Below are positions 44,876 to 54,574 of a stretch of DNA of 64,000 nucleotides, piece after piece. Both the position numbers and the translations under genes were made by a program. Origin of the DNA: an uncultured Bacilli bacterium (lineage in GTDB: Bacteria; Bacillota_I; Bacilli_A; RF39; UBA660). The DNA lies in assembly GCA_934155005.1 (NCBI GenBank), contig CAKPGR010000001.1:1-64000 (forward strand), read 5' to 3'. Position 1 is the stretch's first letter. Every line of letters begins with the position of its first letter. Below the pieces are notes generated by a model. The model ran no database searches, had not been told where the DNA came from, and worked only from the letters and a program-made list of their open reading frames with translations.

Positions 44876-45628
44876 TTAAATATTCAAGTCAAATTGAGAA
44901 ATAGCATTCTTCGTTGTTTCTTTTAATATTGTTTCATATGGCATATTTTTTATTTCTGCTATTTTTTTAGCAATAATTTGAACATTGGTTGGATTATTTT
45001 TTTTACCTCTATATGGTTCTGGAGTCAAATAGGGACTATCTGTTTCTAATAAAATACTATTCAAAGATAGTGTTTTTACAACTTCTTTTAATGTTTTAGA
45101 ATTTTTAAATGTTACAACACCACCTATACCAAATTTAATATTCATTTTTTCTAATTCTTTGGCCATTTCTTTACTATAACTATAACAATGGTATGTTATT
45201 TTTAAATCTGAATATTTTTGAATTATATCAAAGGTATCTTTGGCTGCATCTCTACTATGAATAACAACTGGTTTTTGATATTTTCTAGCTAATTCTAATT
45301 GGTGAATAAGCATTTCTTTTTGTAATTCTATTTCTTCTTTACCATAATGATAATCAAGACCAATTTCTCCAATTCCAACTATTTTAGGATTATCCATATT
45401 TTTTTCAATCAAAGATATTGTTTTTTCATTATAATCTTTTGTTTCACTTGGATGAATTCCTATTGTTCCATATATATTTTTATATTTTTTAGAAAGTTCT
45501 ATAACTTCTAAATTTGAATTATAGTCATAACCGCTAATTATGGCAATATTATTTTCTAATTTTTCTATTATTTCATCTATATTATCATATTCATCAGATA
45601 ATATATGACAATGTGTATCTATATACAT
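44876..45628 (-). CDS. tatD: TatD-family metal-dependent DNase
   Basis: 250 residues from ATG 45628, five bases after GGAGG (TTG 45640 lies upstream of it). Metal ligands: His pair in YIDTHCHI, Glu in GIGEIGLDYH, His in VIHSRDA and TYHCYSY, Asp in LLETDSPYL. Fe or Mg dependent 3'-5' exonuclease family. Sits between the 58-residue membrane protein gene and the 3D-domain gene. Confidence 0.95.
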   Translation of the reverse strand: MYIDTHCHILSDEYDNIDEIIEKLENNIAIISGYDYNSNLEVIELSKKYKNIYGTIGIHPSETKDYNEKTISLIEKNMDNPKIVGIGEIGLDYHYGKEEIELQKEMLIHQLELARKYQKPVVIHSRDAAKDTFDIIQKYSDLKITYHCYSYSKEMAKELEKMNIKFGIGGVVTFKNSKTLKEVVKTLSLNSILLETDSPYLTPEPYRGKKNNPTNVQIIAKKIAEIKNMPYETILKETTKNAISQFDLNI

Positions 45629-45657
45629 TTTAACCTCCAACTAAAAAAATAAAACTA

Positions 45658-45834
45658 CTACTTCATAGCTTTATTTTCTAAACTAATTATTATATATCTA
45701 ATAATACATACAAATATGAAGCCTAAATAAAGTGCATCCACATAGTTAAATCTTTCTATTAAATTACAAATTACAGCCAAAACTAAAATCATAAAAGTCA
45801 TAAAAACATACTGCTTTTCTTTTATTTTTGACAT
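45658..45834 (-). CDS. Small two-helix membrane protein
   Basis: 58 residues from ATG 45834 with GAAAGGA upstream. Two hydrophobic segments (about residues 9-25 and 34-50) joined by a short polar turn (NLIERFNYVD), basic ends (MSKIKEKQ, ENKAMK). No family recognised. It lies in the gap between metG and tatD and is probably read with tatD, 30 bases downstream. A TTGACA sequence on the minus strand (45957-45962) may belong to its promoter. Confidence 0.6.
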   Translation of the reverse strand: MSKIKEKQYVFMTFMILVLAVICNLIERFNYVDALYLGFIFVCIIRYIIISLENKAMK

Positions 45835-45976
45835 ATATTTTCCTTTCTATAACAACAAAATTAATATATCATATTTTGTAGTATTATTTTCATTATAATT
45901 TAAGGATTTTACACCTTTTGACACTTTTTATATTACTATTTAAAAATGTTTAATTTTGTCAAATTATAGAATTTTT

Positions 45977-47533
45977 TTATTTTGTTAATAATTCTTCTAA
46001 TTTTTTCTCTTTATCAATTCTTATAAATAATGGTGATGGTTGATTTAATTTTATTCCATTATCTAATCCTTTAAAGTTTATACTATTTAAAAATCTATTA
46101 TCTGTATTTAATTGTCTAAATATTTCATCTGCTGTATCTGGTAAAAAAGCTTGTAATAAAACTGCACCTGATCTAATTGATTCTAATAAATTATATAATA
46201 CTGTTTTTAATCTCTCTTTTTTTGAATCATCTTTTGCTAGTAACCATGGTGTTGTTTCATCAATATATTTATTACATCTTCTAAATATTTCAAATATGTT
46301 ATCTATAGCATCAGCAACTCTTAAATTTTCCATATTTTCGCTTACTTTATTTGGTGTTTCTAAAACTAATTTTTTTAATTCTTCATCTATTTCTTCTGTT
46401 TCAGTTGGTTCATATATAATGCCATCAAAATATTTATGAGACATTGAAATAGTTCTATTGACCAAATTTCCAAGAATATTAGCTAAATCAGAATTAATTC
46501 TTTCAATTAATAATTCGTATGTAATAGTTCCATCACTTGAAAAAGGTATTTCATGTAATAGGTAATATCTTATTGCATCCACACCAAATTCATTTACCAA
46601 GTCATCAGCGTACATTATATTTCCTTTTGACTTACTCATCTTATCATTACCATATAGTACCCAAGGATGACCAAATATTTTTTTAGGAAGTGGTAAATCT
46701 AAGGCCATTAACATTATTGGCCAATAAATTGTATGAAATCTAAGAATATCTTTTCCAATTAGATGAATATCAGCAGGCCAATATTTTCTAAATTCTTCTG
46801 AATTATTTTCCATATCATAACCTAAGAAAGTAATATAATTACTTAGTGCATCAATCCAAACATAGATTACATGTTTATTATCAAAAGTTACTGGAACACC
46901 CCAATCAAATGATGTTCTAGATACACATAAATCTTGTAAACCTGGTTTTATAAAATTATTCATTATTTCATTTTTTCTACTTTCTGGTTGAATAAAATCA
47001 GGATGTTCATTTATATATTTTACTAATCTATCTGTATAATTACTTAATTTAAAGAAATAAGCTTCTTCACTTGCCATCTTTACTTCTCTACCACAATCTG
47101 GACATTTACCATCTACTAATTGTGATTCTGTAAAGAATGACTCACATGGAGTACAATATAATCCTTCATATTTTCCTTTATATATATCTCCTTGATCATA
47201 TAATTTTTTAAAAATTTTTGAAACTATCTCTTTATGATTTGGATTAGTTGTACGAACGAATTTATCATAACTTGTATTCATTACATCCCATATTTTTCTT
47301 ACTTCCAAAGCAATTTCATCTACAAACTCTTGAGGTTTTTTATTATTTTCCTTAGCTTTTAATTCTATTTTTTCCCCATGTTCATCTGTTCCAGTTTGAA
47401 AATAAACATCATAACCTTCTAATCTTTTAAATCTAGCTATAGCATCAGCTAAAACAACTTCATAAGTATTTCCAATATGAGGTTTACCTGATGCATACGC
47501 TATGGCTGTTGATATATAAAATGTTTTTTTCAT
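45977..47533 (-). CDS. metG: Methionyl-tRNA synthetase
   Basis: 518 residues. Class I HIGH variant HIGN in GKPHIGNTYE, KMSKSKGN, and the zinc-type knuckle CTPCESFF / CPDCG. The C-terminal tRNA-binding (EMAP/Trbp111) domain found in the long Bacillus form is missing; the protein ends after the anticodon-binding helix bundle. Upstream lies a T-box leader with an AUG specifier, so expression should rise when tRNA-Met is uncharged. Confidence 0.97.
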   Translation of the reverse strand: MKKTFYISTAIAYASGKPHIGNTYEVVLADAIARFKRLEGYDVYFQTGTDEHGEKIELKAKENNKKPQEFVDEIALEVRKIWDVMNTSYDKFVRTTNPNHKEIVSKIFKKLYDQGDIYKGKYEGLYCTPCESFFTESQLVDGKCPDCGREVKMASEEAYFFKLSNYTDRLVKYINEHPDFIQPESRKNEIMNNFIKPGLQDLCVSRTSFDWGVPVTFDNKHVIYVWIDALSNYITFLGYDMENNSEEFRKYWPADIHLIGKDILRFHTIYWPIMLMALDLPLPKKIFGHPWVLYGNDKMSKSKGNIMYADDLVNEFGVDAIRYYLLHEIPFSSDGTITYELLIERINSDLANILGNLVNRTISMSHKYFDGIIYEPTETEEIDEELKKLVLETPNKVSENMENLRVADAIDNIFEIFRRCNKYIDETTPWLLAKDDSKKERLKTVLYNLLESIRSGAVLLQAFLPDTADEIFRQLNTDNRFLNSINFKGLDNGIKLNQPSPLFIRIDKEKKLEELLTK

Positions 47534-47592
47534 TATTTTTCCTCCTTTAATTCTTACTATAAATATCTTTTTTGTTCTATATTATTATTTCA

Positions 47593-47808
47593 AAATAAAA
47601 ACTGCTCCTAGTTTAAGGACGCAGTTAGCGTGGTACCACCTTAATTTGTAAATTAATTACCTCAAATATTTAACGCATATATACGGTTTAAGATTATCCC
47701 TTAAACAACTCCAGAACCATTTAAAATAACAATTTTTACTTATTTTCACCAAACATAAGCTCTCTTTAAAAAATTTATTATTTCTCTTTCCTTCATAGTA
47801 ATTGAATA
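47593..47808 (-). promoter_or_regulatory. T-box riboswitch (methionine) of metG
   Basis: The T-box sequence AAGGTGGTACCACG is on the minus strand at 47629-47642. Upstream (47718-47720) an ATG in ATGGTTCTGGAG fits the specifier position for Met, and GGTGAAAATAA further upstream fits the distal stem I. After the T-box, a terminator stem AACTGCGTCC / GGAGCAGTT with a T run ends the leader at 47593; pairing of uncharged tRNA with the T-box would disrupt it. Confidence 0.9.
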
Positions 47809-47809
47809 A

Positions 47810-47838
47810 ATTATAGCATATTCGTATTTATTGTTCAA
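47810..47838 (-). promoter_or_regulatory. Promoter of the metG T-box transcript
   Basis: On the minus strand TTGAAC, 17 bases, TATAAT. It overlaps the stop region of the upstream spoVT-like gene. Confidence 0.8.
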
Positions 47839-48337
47839 TATAGTTGATTAAAATTTTATTTATTAAGTTTATTACTTTTTCATCAAATTTTTTTATTTCT
47901 TCATTAGATATTAATATAATACCTCCTATTAAGTCACCATTTAATATTAATGGCGAAATCATATAATTTAATCCTTCATTTGGTTCTATAAATTTTTGTG
48001 ACTTATCTAAAATAATATTATTTCTATCTTTTATTATATTAAAATAATCATCTGTTAATTCATATTTTTCTATTTTTTTACCCGTTGTTATTATATTACT
48101 ATTATCTGTTATCATTAATATTTTATTTTCTATTTGATTAAATGAAGAAACTATTACATTAGCAAGTTCATTAATATTTGATAAAGTTGAATGTTTTTTT
48201 AATATAATACTATCATTATCACTTACAAAAATTTCAATATTTTCACCTTCATTTATTTTAAAATTTTTTCTTATTTCTTTTGGTATTACTATTCTACCTA
48301 AATCATCAATCCTTCTAATTACACCTGTTGCTTTCAT
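47828..48337 (-). CDS. SpoVT/AbrB-type regulator with GAF-like domain
   Basis: 169 residues from ATG 48337, preceded by GAGG; a longer frame upstream lacks a site. The N-terminal AbrB-type swapped-hairpin domain (MKATGVIRRIDDLGRIVIPK) is highly conserved with SpoVT, and residues about 55-169 form a GAF-like sensory domain, as in SpoVT (178 residues in Bacillus). SpoVT modulates forespore transcription in spore formers. In Bacillus abrB sits next to metG, so this gene may be the positional counterpart of abrB with a SpoVT architecture. Confidence 0.85.
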   Translation of the reverse strand: MKATGVIRRIDDLGRIVIPKEIRKNFKINEGENIEIFVSDNDSIILKKHSTLSNINELANVIVSSFNQIENKILMITDNSNIITTGKKIEKYELTDDYFNIIKDRNNIILDKSQKFIEPNEGLNYMISPLILNGDLIGGIILISNEEIKKFDEKVINLINKILINYIEQ

Positions 48338-48415
48338 TTTTACCTCGCTTTCTCTTTTATTTTGGATTGATTTTATAAATTTATGTGTTATAATCATTGA
48401 TGGAGTTGATTTTAT

Positions 48416-50038
48416 ATGGAAAATATTTTTGTTTTTGGACATAAAAAACCAGATACTGATAGTATAGCTGCAGCTATTTCACTATCATATTTAAAAAATA
48501 AACTTGGTATTCATACAATACCAAAAACACTTGGAAGTATTAATAATGAAACAAAATTTGTGTTAGATTATTTCAATACACCTGAACCAACATATTTAAA
48601 TGATGTTAAATTACAAATTAAAAATACTAATTATGTAAAAAATTATTTTATGAATGAAAATGAATCTTTATTTGACGGATTTAACTACATGAATGAATTT
48701 AATATTGGTATATTACCACTAATTGATAATAATAATAAATTTTCGGGATTAGTTTCTATGAAAGATATCGCTAAATATCAAATGAGTAATGATTTAAATA
48801 ATTTGTGTACTTCATACGATAATTTATTAAAAACCTTAGATGCTAAGGAAATACTTCGATTTGATGATGAATTTAATATTAATATTATTGCTGCATCTTT
48901 TAGAAGTACTACTTTTATTGAAAATATTAATATCACAAGTAATGAAGGTTTAATTGTTGGAGATAGACATAGTATTATTGAATATGCTGTTAATTCAAAA
49001 GCTAAATTAATTGTTTTAACAGGAAATTCGGAAATCAAAGAAGAACATTTAAATATAGCTAAAATTAACAAAGTTAATATTGTAAGAACAAGTTTTGATA
49101 CTTTTACTACTTCAAGAAAAATTTGGTTAGCTAACTATTTAAAACAACATAAGATGAAAAGTGACATTGTTTGTTTTAATGAAGATAATGCTATTGAAGA
49201 AGTTCTTGAAAAAACTAATAAAATAAAATATAGTAATTATCCTATTTTAAATAAACATAATAATTGTGTTGGTTTACTTAGATTATCGGATATTAATGAT
49301 GCTTCTAGAAAAAAAGTTATTTTAGTTGATCATAATGAAGCAAGTCAAAGTGCGGATGGTCTGGAAGAAGCTGAAATTATTGAAATAGTTGATCATCATA
49401 AATTAGGTACTCTTGGAACTAGTATGCCTATTAATTTTAGAAACATGCCTGTTGGTAGTTCTAATACTATAATTTATAAAATGTTTAAAGAAAGTAATAT
49501 TGAAATTCCTAAAAATATAGCTGGATTAATGTTATCTGGAATATTATCTGATACATTATTATTTAAATCTCCTACTACAACTGATATTGATAAAGTTGTC
49601 GCTACGGACTTAGCTAAAATTGCTAATGTTGATACCAAAGAATATGGTATGAAAATGTTAAAAGCTGGAGCATCTTTAAAAGGTAAAACAAAAGAAGATA
49701 TTCTATTTATGGACTTTAAAAACTTTACAATTGATAATAAAAAAATTGGTATTGGACAAGTTACAACATTTGATATTAGTGAAATTGATGATGCTAAGGA
49801 TGAATATATAGATATTATAAATAAAGAAGCTAAAAATAATGAATATAGTATTATTGCCTTATTTGCAACTGATATCATTAAAAATGGTTCTTATATTTAT
49901 TTTAATGATGGTGCTAAGGAAATATTAGAACTTGCATTTGATATTAAAGATTTAGAAGAAGGAAATTATTTAGATAATTGTGTTTCAAGAAAGAAACAAA
50001 TTATTCCTGCTATTATTGACGTTTTAGAAAAAAAATAA
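48416..50038 (+). CDS. ppaC: CBS-domain manganese-dependent inorganic pyrophosphatase
   Basis: 540 residues. DHH-family: VFGHKKPDTDSIAAA, then a regulatory insert of CBS - DRTGG - CBS domains (about residues 70-290), DHH motif in VDHHKLGTLG, and the DHHA2 domain with KTKEDILFMD near the end. Hydrolyses pyrophosphate with Mn or Co; the CBS insert lets adenine nucleotides control activity. A TATAAT element lies 26 bases upstream. Divergent from the SpoVT gene, convergent with rsmG. Confidence 0.93.
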   Translation: MENIFVFGHKKPDTDSIAAAISLSYLKNKLGIHTIPKTLGSINNETKFVLDYFNTPEPTYLNDVKLQIKNTNYVKNYFMNENESLFDGFNYMNEFNIGILPLIDNNNKFSGLVSMKDIAKYQMSNDLNNLCTSYDNLLKTLDAKEILRFDDEFNINIIAASFRSTTFIENINITSNEGLIVGDRHSIIEYAVNSKAKLIVLTGNSEIKEEHLNIAKINKVNIVRTSFDTFTTSRKIWLANYLKQHKMKSDIVCFNEDNAIEEVLEKTNKIKYSNYPILNKHNNCVGLLRLSDINDASRKKVILVDHNEASQSADGLEEAEIIEIVDHHKLGTLGTSMPINFRNMPVGSSNTIIYKMFKESNIEIPKNIAGLMLSGILSDTLLFKSPTTTDIDKVVATDLAKIANVDTKEYGMKMLKAGASLKGKTKEDILFMDFKNFTIDNKKIGIGQVTTFDISEIDDAKDEYIDIINKEAKNNEYSIIALFATDIIKNGSYIYFNDGAKEILELAFDIKDLEEGNYLDNCVSRKKQIIPAIIDVLEKK

Positions 50039-50060
50039 CTGGTTTAAAAACCAGTTTTTA
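50037..50060. terminator. Bidirectional terminator between ppaC and rsmG
   Basis: AACTGG / CCAGTT perfect stem with an A/T loop and five T on the plus strand; the ppaC stop is at its left edge. Confidence 0.85.
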
Positions 50061-50759
50061 TAATCTATTTTTTTTAATTTCACTATTTTTTCTAGGATAT
50101 TTTTTATTATCTTTAATTTTTTGAAATTTTAGTAATGTTCTTTTACTATTTTCAAACGGAAGTAAAAATTGTTTCTTTTCTACTATTTTTGTTTCTAATT
50201 TTTGTAAAGCATTATCTATTTCTTTTTCTTCACTTTCTACATTACTTTTCAAAGCAATAAAATGACCATTTTCTTTTGTCATAGGAATAGCATATTCTAA
50301 TAAAATTGATAAATGAGCGACTGCTCTTGCCGTTGTTACATCAAACTTATTTCGATTATTCATAGCATATTCTTCTGCTCTTGTATGAATTGTTTCAATA
50401 TTTTTTAAATTAAGTTCTTTTATAACGATATTTAAAAAATTAATTCTTTTATTTAGTGAATCAAGTAATGTTACTTTTACATTGGGAAATAGTATTTTGA
50501 TTACTAATCCTGGAAATCCAGCACCTGTTCCTATATCACATAATGATTCTATATTCTTTAAATCAATTATTTTATTTATCGTTAAGCAATCATAAAAATG
50601 TTTTAGATAAACTTCTTCTTTTTCTGTTATACCTGTTAAATTCATTACTTTATTATATTCAATAAGTAATTCATAGTATTTATTTAATTGATTTAATTGT
50701 TCTTCATTAATATTAATATTAATTTTCTTTAATTCTTCTATAAATTCATTAATTTTCAT
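50058..50759 (-). CDS. rsmG: 16S rRNA (G527) methyltransferase
   Basis: 233 residues (GidB). SAM motif CDIGTGAGFPGLVIKILFP, VTLLDSLNKRINFL, and TARAVAHLSILLEYA. Methylates N7 of G527; its loss gives low-level streptomycin resistance in other bacteria. The start overlaps mnmG by 11 bases, the usual mnmG-rsmG pair. Confidence 0.97.
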   Translation of the reverse strand: MKINEFIEELKKINININEEQLNQLNKYYELLIEYNKVMNLTGITEKEEVYLKHFYDCLTINKIIDLKNIESLCDIGTGAGFPGLVIKILFPNVKVTLLDSLNKRINFLNIVIKELNLKNIETIHTRAEEYAMNNRNKFDVTTARAVAHLSILLEYAIPMTKENGHFIALKSNVESEEKEIDNALQKLETKIVEKKQFLLPFENSKRTLLKFQKIKDNKKYPRKNSEIKKNRL

Positions 50760-52635
50760 GATTATATTCCTTTTTTAAATAAATCATTAATATAGATATA
50801 TCTGCTGGATTTACTCCACTGATTCTTTGTGCTTGTCCAATTGATGTAGGTCTTATTTCTTTTAATTTTTGTCTTGCTTCACTTGCTATATTTTTAATAT
50901 CATCGTAATTTATATTTTCTGGAATTTTTTTATTTTCAGCTTTTTGCATTTTTAAAGCTTCTTTTTTTGCCTTTTCAATATATCCTTCATACTTTGTATT
51001 AATTTCTACTTGTTCCTTTACTTCATCAGAATAATTTGTATCAATTATTTTTAAATCTTCTAATTTCTTTATTGTTATTTCTGGACGCTTTAAAAAATTA
51101 TATAATGAAATTCCATCTTTTAATTCAATATTTAATTTTTGTAATACTTCTTCATTATCTTTTGATGGTGTTATTTTAGTTTCTTTTAATTGTTCTGTTA
51201 ATAAATTTATATCATTTAACTTTTTTAAATATTCTTGATATTGTTTTTCACTTATTAATCCTATTTCATATCCATATTTTCTTAGTCTTAAATCAGCATT
51301 ATCGTGTCTTAATAAAAGTCTATATTCTGCTCTTGATGTTAATAAACGATATGGATCTCTTATTCCTTTTGTAACTAAATCATCTATTAAAACCCCAATA
51401 TAAGCATCATCTCTTTTTAAAATTAGTGGTTCTTTATTTTTTATTTTTAATGAAGCATTTATACCAGCTATTAAACCTTGACATGCAGCCTCTTCATAAC
51501 CACTTGTTCCATTTATTTGTCCGGCTGTAAATAAATTTTCTACTATTTTTGTTTCTAATGATTGTTTTAATTGTAAAGGATTTATAGAATCATATTCAAT
51601 GGCATAAGCATATTTTAATATTTTAGCATGTTCTAATCCTGGCAAGCTATGTACCATTTCTTCTTGAACATCATATGGCATACTTGTTGAAAAACCTTGT
51701 AAATAAATTGTATTTCCGTATTCTTCACTATTTTCTATTTTACTTTCTGGTTCTAAAAATAATTGGTGCCTTTCTTTTTCTTTAAATCTTACTACTTTAT
51801 CTTCTATTGATGGGCAATATCTTGGTCCTATTCCTTCTGCATATCCACCATACATACTAGATCGTTTTAAATTATCTCTTATTATTTGGTGTGTTTTTTC
51901 ATTTGTATATATTAAATGACAAGGAATTTGTTCTTCTATTTTATAGTTTGTTTTTTCATCAAAACTAAAATATAATGGTTCTTTTGATCCTTCTTCAATT
52001 TTTGTTTTTGAAAAATCGATTGTATTTTTATCTATTCTTTGTGGTGTTCCAGTTTTTAATCTTTTGATTTCAAAACCTAATTTTTTTAAATTATCACTTA
52101 AAAAATTTGAAGGTTTTTCACCATGAGGTCCTTCTCTTCTTCTTTCATCTCCAACTAAAATATCAGCTTTTAAATAAGTTCCTGTTGTTAAAATAACAGC
52201 ATCACCATAAATTTTTTCACCATTTTCTAAAATTATCCCCAATATTTTAGAGTTTTCCACAATTAAATCTTCAACAATAGCTTCTTTTATAGTCAAATTA
52301 GGTGTATTTTTTAAAGTTTTCAACATTTCTTGTGGATAAGTAACTTTATCAGCTTGAGTTCTTAATGCTCTAATTGCTGGTCCTTTTTTATCATTTAACA
52401 TCTTTATTTGAATTTGCGTTTTATCCGCATTTTTTCCCATTTCTCCACCTAGAGCATCTATTTCCCTTACAACTATTCCTTTAGCTGATCCACCAATAGA
52501 TGGATTACATGGCATATCAGCTATATTTTTAATATTTCCCGTTACAAGTAAAGTTTTATTATTTAATCTTGCAGCTGCTAAACTTGCCTCACACCCAGCG
52601 TGTCCACCACCTACTACTATAATTTCATATTTCAT
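50749..52635 (-). CDS. mnmG: tRNA uridine-5-carboxymethylaminomethyl modification enzyme
   Basis: 628 residues (GidA). FAD-binding GGGHAGCEASLAAARL at the N-terminus, NPSIGGSAKG, and the typical C-terminal helical domain. With MnmE it makes cmnm5U34 in wobble position of several tRNAs. AGGTGGTG before ATG 52635. mnmE is 578 bases upstream in transcription, separated by a small plus-strand gene and its flanks. Confidence 0.98.
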   Translation of the reverse strand: MKYEIIVVGGGHAGCEASLAAARLNNKTLLVTGNIKNIADMPCNPSIGGSAKGIVVREIDALGGEMGKNADKTQIQIKMLNDKKGPAIRALRTQADKVTYPQEMLKTLKNTPNLTIKEAIVEDLIVENSKILGIILENGEKIYGDAVILTTGTYLKADILVGDERRREGPHGEKPSNFLSDNLKKLGFEIKRLKTGTPQRIDKNTIDFSKTKIEEGSKEPLYFSFDEKTNYKIEEQIPCHLIYTNEKTHQIIRDNLKRSSMYGGYAEGIGPRYCPSIEDKVVRFKEKERHQLFLEPESKIENSEEYGNTIYLQGFSTSMPYDVQEEMVHSLPGLEHAKILKYAYAIEYDSINPLQLKQSLETKIVENLFTAGQINGTSGYEEAACQGLIAGINASLKIKNKEPLILKRDDAYIGVLIDDLVTKGIRDPYRLLTSRAEYRLLLRHDNADLRLRKYGYEIGLISEKQYQEYLKKLNDINLLTEQLKETKITPSKDNEEVLQKLNIELKDGISLYNFLKRPEITIKKLEDLKIIDTNYSDEVKEQVEINTKYEGYIEKAKKEALKMQKAENKKIPENINYDDIKNIASEARQKLKEIRPTSIGQAQRISGVNPADISILMIYLKKEYNHEN

Positions 52636-52734
52636 AAGTTCACCACCTAAACTTAATTTATTATACTATTTTTTTTATTTTTCAACAAGGAATATTTATA
52701 ATTATTAATTAATATAATTTATTGGTGATAATAC

Positions 52735-53013
52735 TTGAACAATGAACTTAATATTTTATTCTTAAAAGATACTATACATCTTTTAAAAAATGAAGACTTA
52801 AATTTTTTAATTTTAGTTGATAATAATAAATTAACAATCAACAATATTCCATTAATATATACTGATTATTTACATATTTTGTATGATAATTTAGCATATG
52901 ATTATGATTCTTTAAGCGAGGAAAATAAAGAAAAATATAAACTTAAATTTAAAAAATTAAAAAAAATTGATAACTATTATGTATATGATACAAAAAAATA
53001 TATAAAAAAATAA
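52735..53013 (+). CDS. Hypothetical 92-residue protein
   Basis: Starts at TTG 52735, six bases after GGTGAT; the nearby ATG is in another frame. The N-terminal third is hydrophobic-polar mixed (LNILFLKDTIHLLKNE), the C-terminal third is basic (KYKLKFKKLKKI). No signal peptide or known domain. It is a plus-strand gene wedged between mnmG and mnmE, both minus. Not recognised. Confidence 0.5.
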   Translation: MNNELNILFLKDTIHLLKNEDLNFLILVDNNKLTINNIPLIYTDYLHILYDNLAYDYDSLSEENKEKYKLKFKKLKKIDNYYVYDTKKYIKK

Positions 53014-53139
53014 TCTGTATGATTATTTTGTCGTATTATAAATAGTGTTGGTGAATGTCACTACACTATTTTTATTTAATAAAAAGACACAAGTTTGATA
53101 CAATGCAATTGTTAACAAAACATTGAAAGGAATAAACTT

Positions 53140-53213
53140 ATTTCTACTAATAATTATATACTAAATTTATTAAATATTAAAGATGAAAATTATAATTTTT
53201 TATATAAAATAAG
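53140..53213 (+). pseudogene. Possible relic of an ISL3-type transposase 5' end
   Basis: In-frame codons after AAAGGA read (I)STNNYILNLLNIKDEN, similar to my memory of the N-terminus of ISL3-family transposases, with the expected ATG changed to ATT. Only about 25 codons remain before the sequence runs into the 3' end of mnmE. No inverted ends seen. Weak call. Confidence 0.3.
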
Positions 53214-54557
53214 CTATTTTCCTAAACAAAAGTTTTTAAACATATAATCTATTAATTCAGAATCATCAATTTCTCCAATAATATTTCCAAGTTCATTCCA
53301 TATATTTTTTATATCTATTTCTAATATATCTATTGGATAAGAATCTATATTATTTTTAATTTCTTCTAATTCTGTTAAAATATTTTTTAAAATAGCAATT
53401 TCTCTTGAATTAGATATATATGTTAAATCTTTTGTTTCTATTTGTTCTAAATTAAATATTTCTTTTATTTTATTTTTTAATTCATCTATTCCAGTATTTG
53501 TTTTTGTACTTATTTTTATTACATTATCATTTTCTAAATGCAATTTATTTTCTAAATCAATTTTATTTATTACTATTATATGGTTCTTATTTTCTATTTC
53601 TTTCATTAAATTAATTTCTTCATCACTTATTTCTTCATTGTTATTTAAGATAAATAATACTAAATCAACAGTATCTATTATTTTTTTGCTTTTTTCTACA
53701 CCTATTTGTTCTACTATATTATTTGTTTCTCTAATTCCCGCTGTATCTATTATATTTAAGATAATACCATCTAAATTAATTTGTCCTTCAACTATATCCC
53801 TAGTTGTTCCTTCTATATCTGTCACTATTGCTTTATTTTCTTCAAGTAAAGTATTTAAAAGACTACTTTTGCCTACATTTGGTTTTCCTATTATTGCTAC
53901 ATTTATTCCTTCTTTTATTAATTTTCCTGATTCACTATTTTTTATTAATTCTTTTATTTTTGGCTCTAAATTAGATATTAAATTTTTTACCATTGGAATA
54001 GTTATAACTTCAACATCATCATATTCTGGATAATCAATATTTACCTCAATATTTGAAATTATCTTTACAATTTCATTTCTTACTTCTTTTATTTTATTTG
54101 ATAAATTACCATTTACTTGATTCATGGCCATTTTTCTTTGAGTTTCTGTTTTAGCATTTATTAAATCCATTATTCCTTCTGCTTCTTGTAAATTAATTCT
54201 CCCATTTAAATATGCTCTCTTAGTAAATTCTCCTGGTTCTGCCATACGACAACCATTTTTAAGAAGAATTTCTAAAACCCTATTTGTTGTCATTATTCCA
54301 CCATGACAATTTATTTCAACTATATTTTCTTTTGTAAATGTTTTTGGAGCTTTCATAATACTTACTAAAACTTCATCTAATTCTTCATTATTTTCCATTA
54401 TTTTACCATAATGTATAGTATGAGTTTTTGATTGTGTTAAATCTTTACCTTTAAATATTTTATTTACTATATTTATTGAATCTGGTCCACTTACTCTTAT
54501 TATTGAAATAGCACCTACACCAAGAGCAGTTGATATAGCAGTTATTGTATCTTCCAT
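53214..54557 (-). CDS. mnmE: tRNA modification GTPase
   Basis: 447 residues (TrmE). N-terminal tetrahydrofolate-binding domain (TITAISTALGVGAISIIRVS), helical domain with inserted GTPase: G1 GKPNVGKSS, G3 DTAG, G4 NKID, and C-terminal FCLGK whose Cys is invariant. Acts with MnmG. Follows a terminator after jag, so it has its own transcription unit. Confidence 0.98.
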   Translation of the reverse strand: MEDTITAISTALGVGAISIIRVSGPDSINIVNKIFKGKDLTQSKTHTIHYGKIMENNEELDEVLVSIMKAPKTFTKENIVEINCHGGIMTTNRVLEILLKNGCRMAEPGEFTKRAYLNGRINLQEAEGIMDLINAKTETQRKMAMNQVNGNLSNKIKEVRNEIVKIISNIEVNIDYPEYDDVEVITIPMVKNLISNLEPKIKELIKNSESGKLIKEGINVAIIGKPNVGKSSLLNTLLEENKAIVTDIEGTTRDIVEGQINLDGIILNIIDTAGIRETNNIVEQIGVEKSKKIIDTVDLVLFILNNNEEISDEEINLMKEIENKNHIIVINKIDLENKLHLENDNVIKISTKTNTGIDELKNKIKEIFNLEQIETKDLTYISNSREIAILKNILTELEEIKNNIDSYPIDILEIDIKNIWNELGNIIGEIDDSELIDYMFKNFCLGK

Positions 54558-54574
54558 ATTATCTCCTTTCTAAA

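Noticed and set aside
45640..45660. Terminator after the 58-residue membrane protein gene
   Set aside because: Only a loose A/T stem with a CTA/TAG core; too weak to claim.
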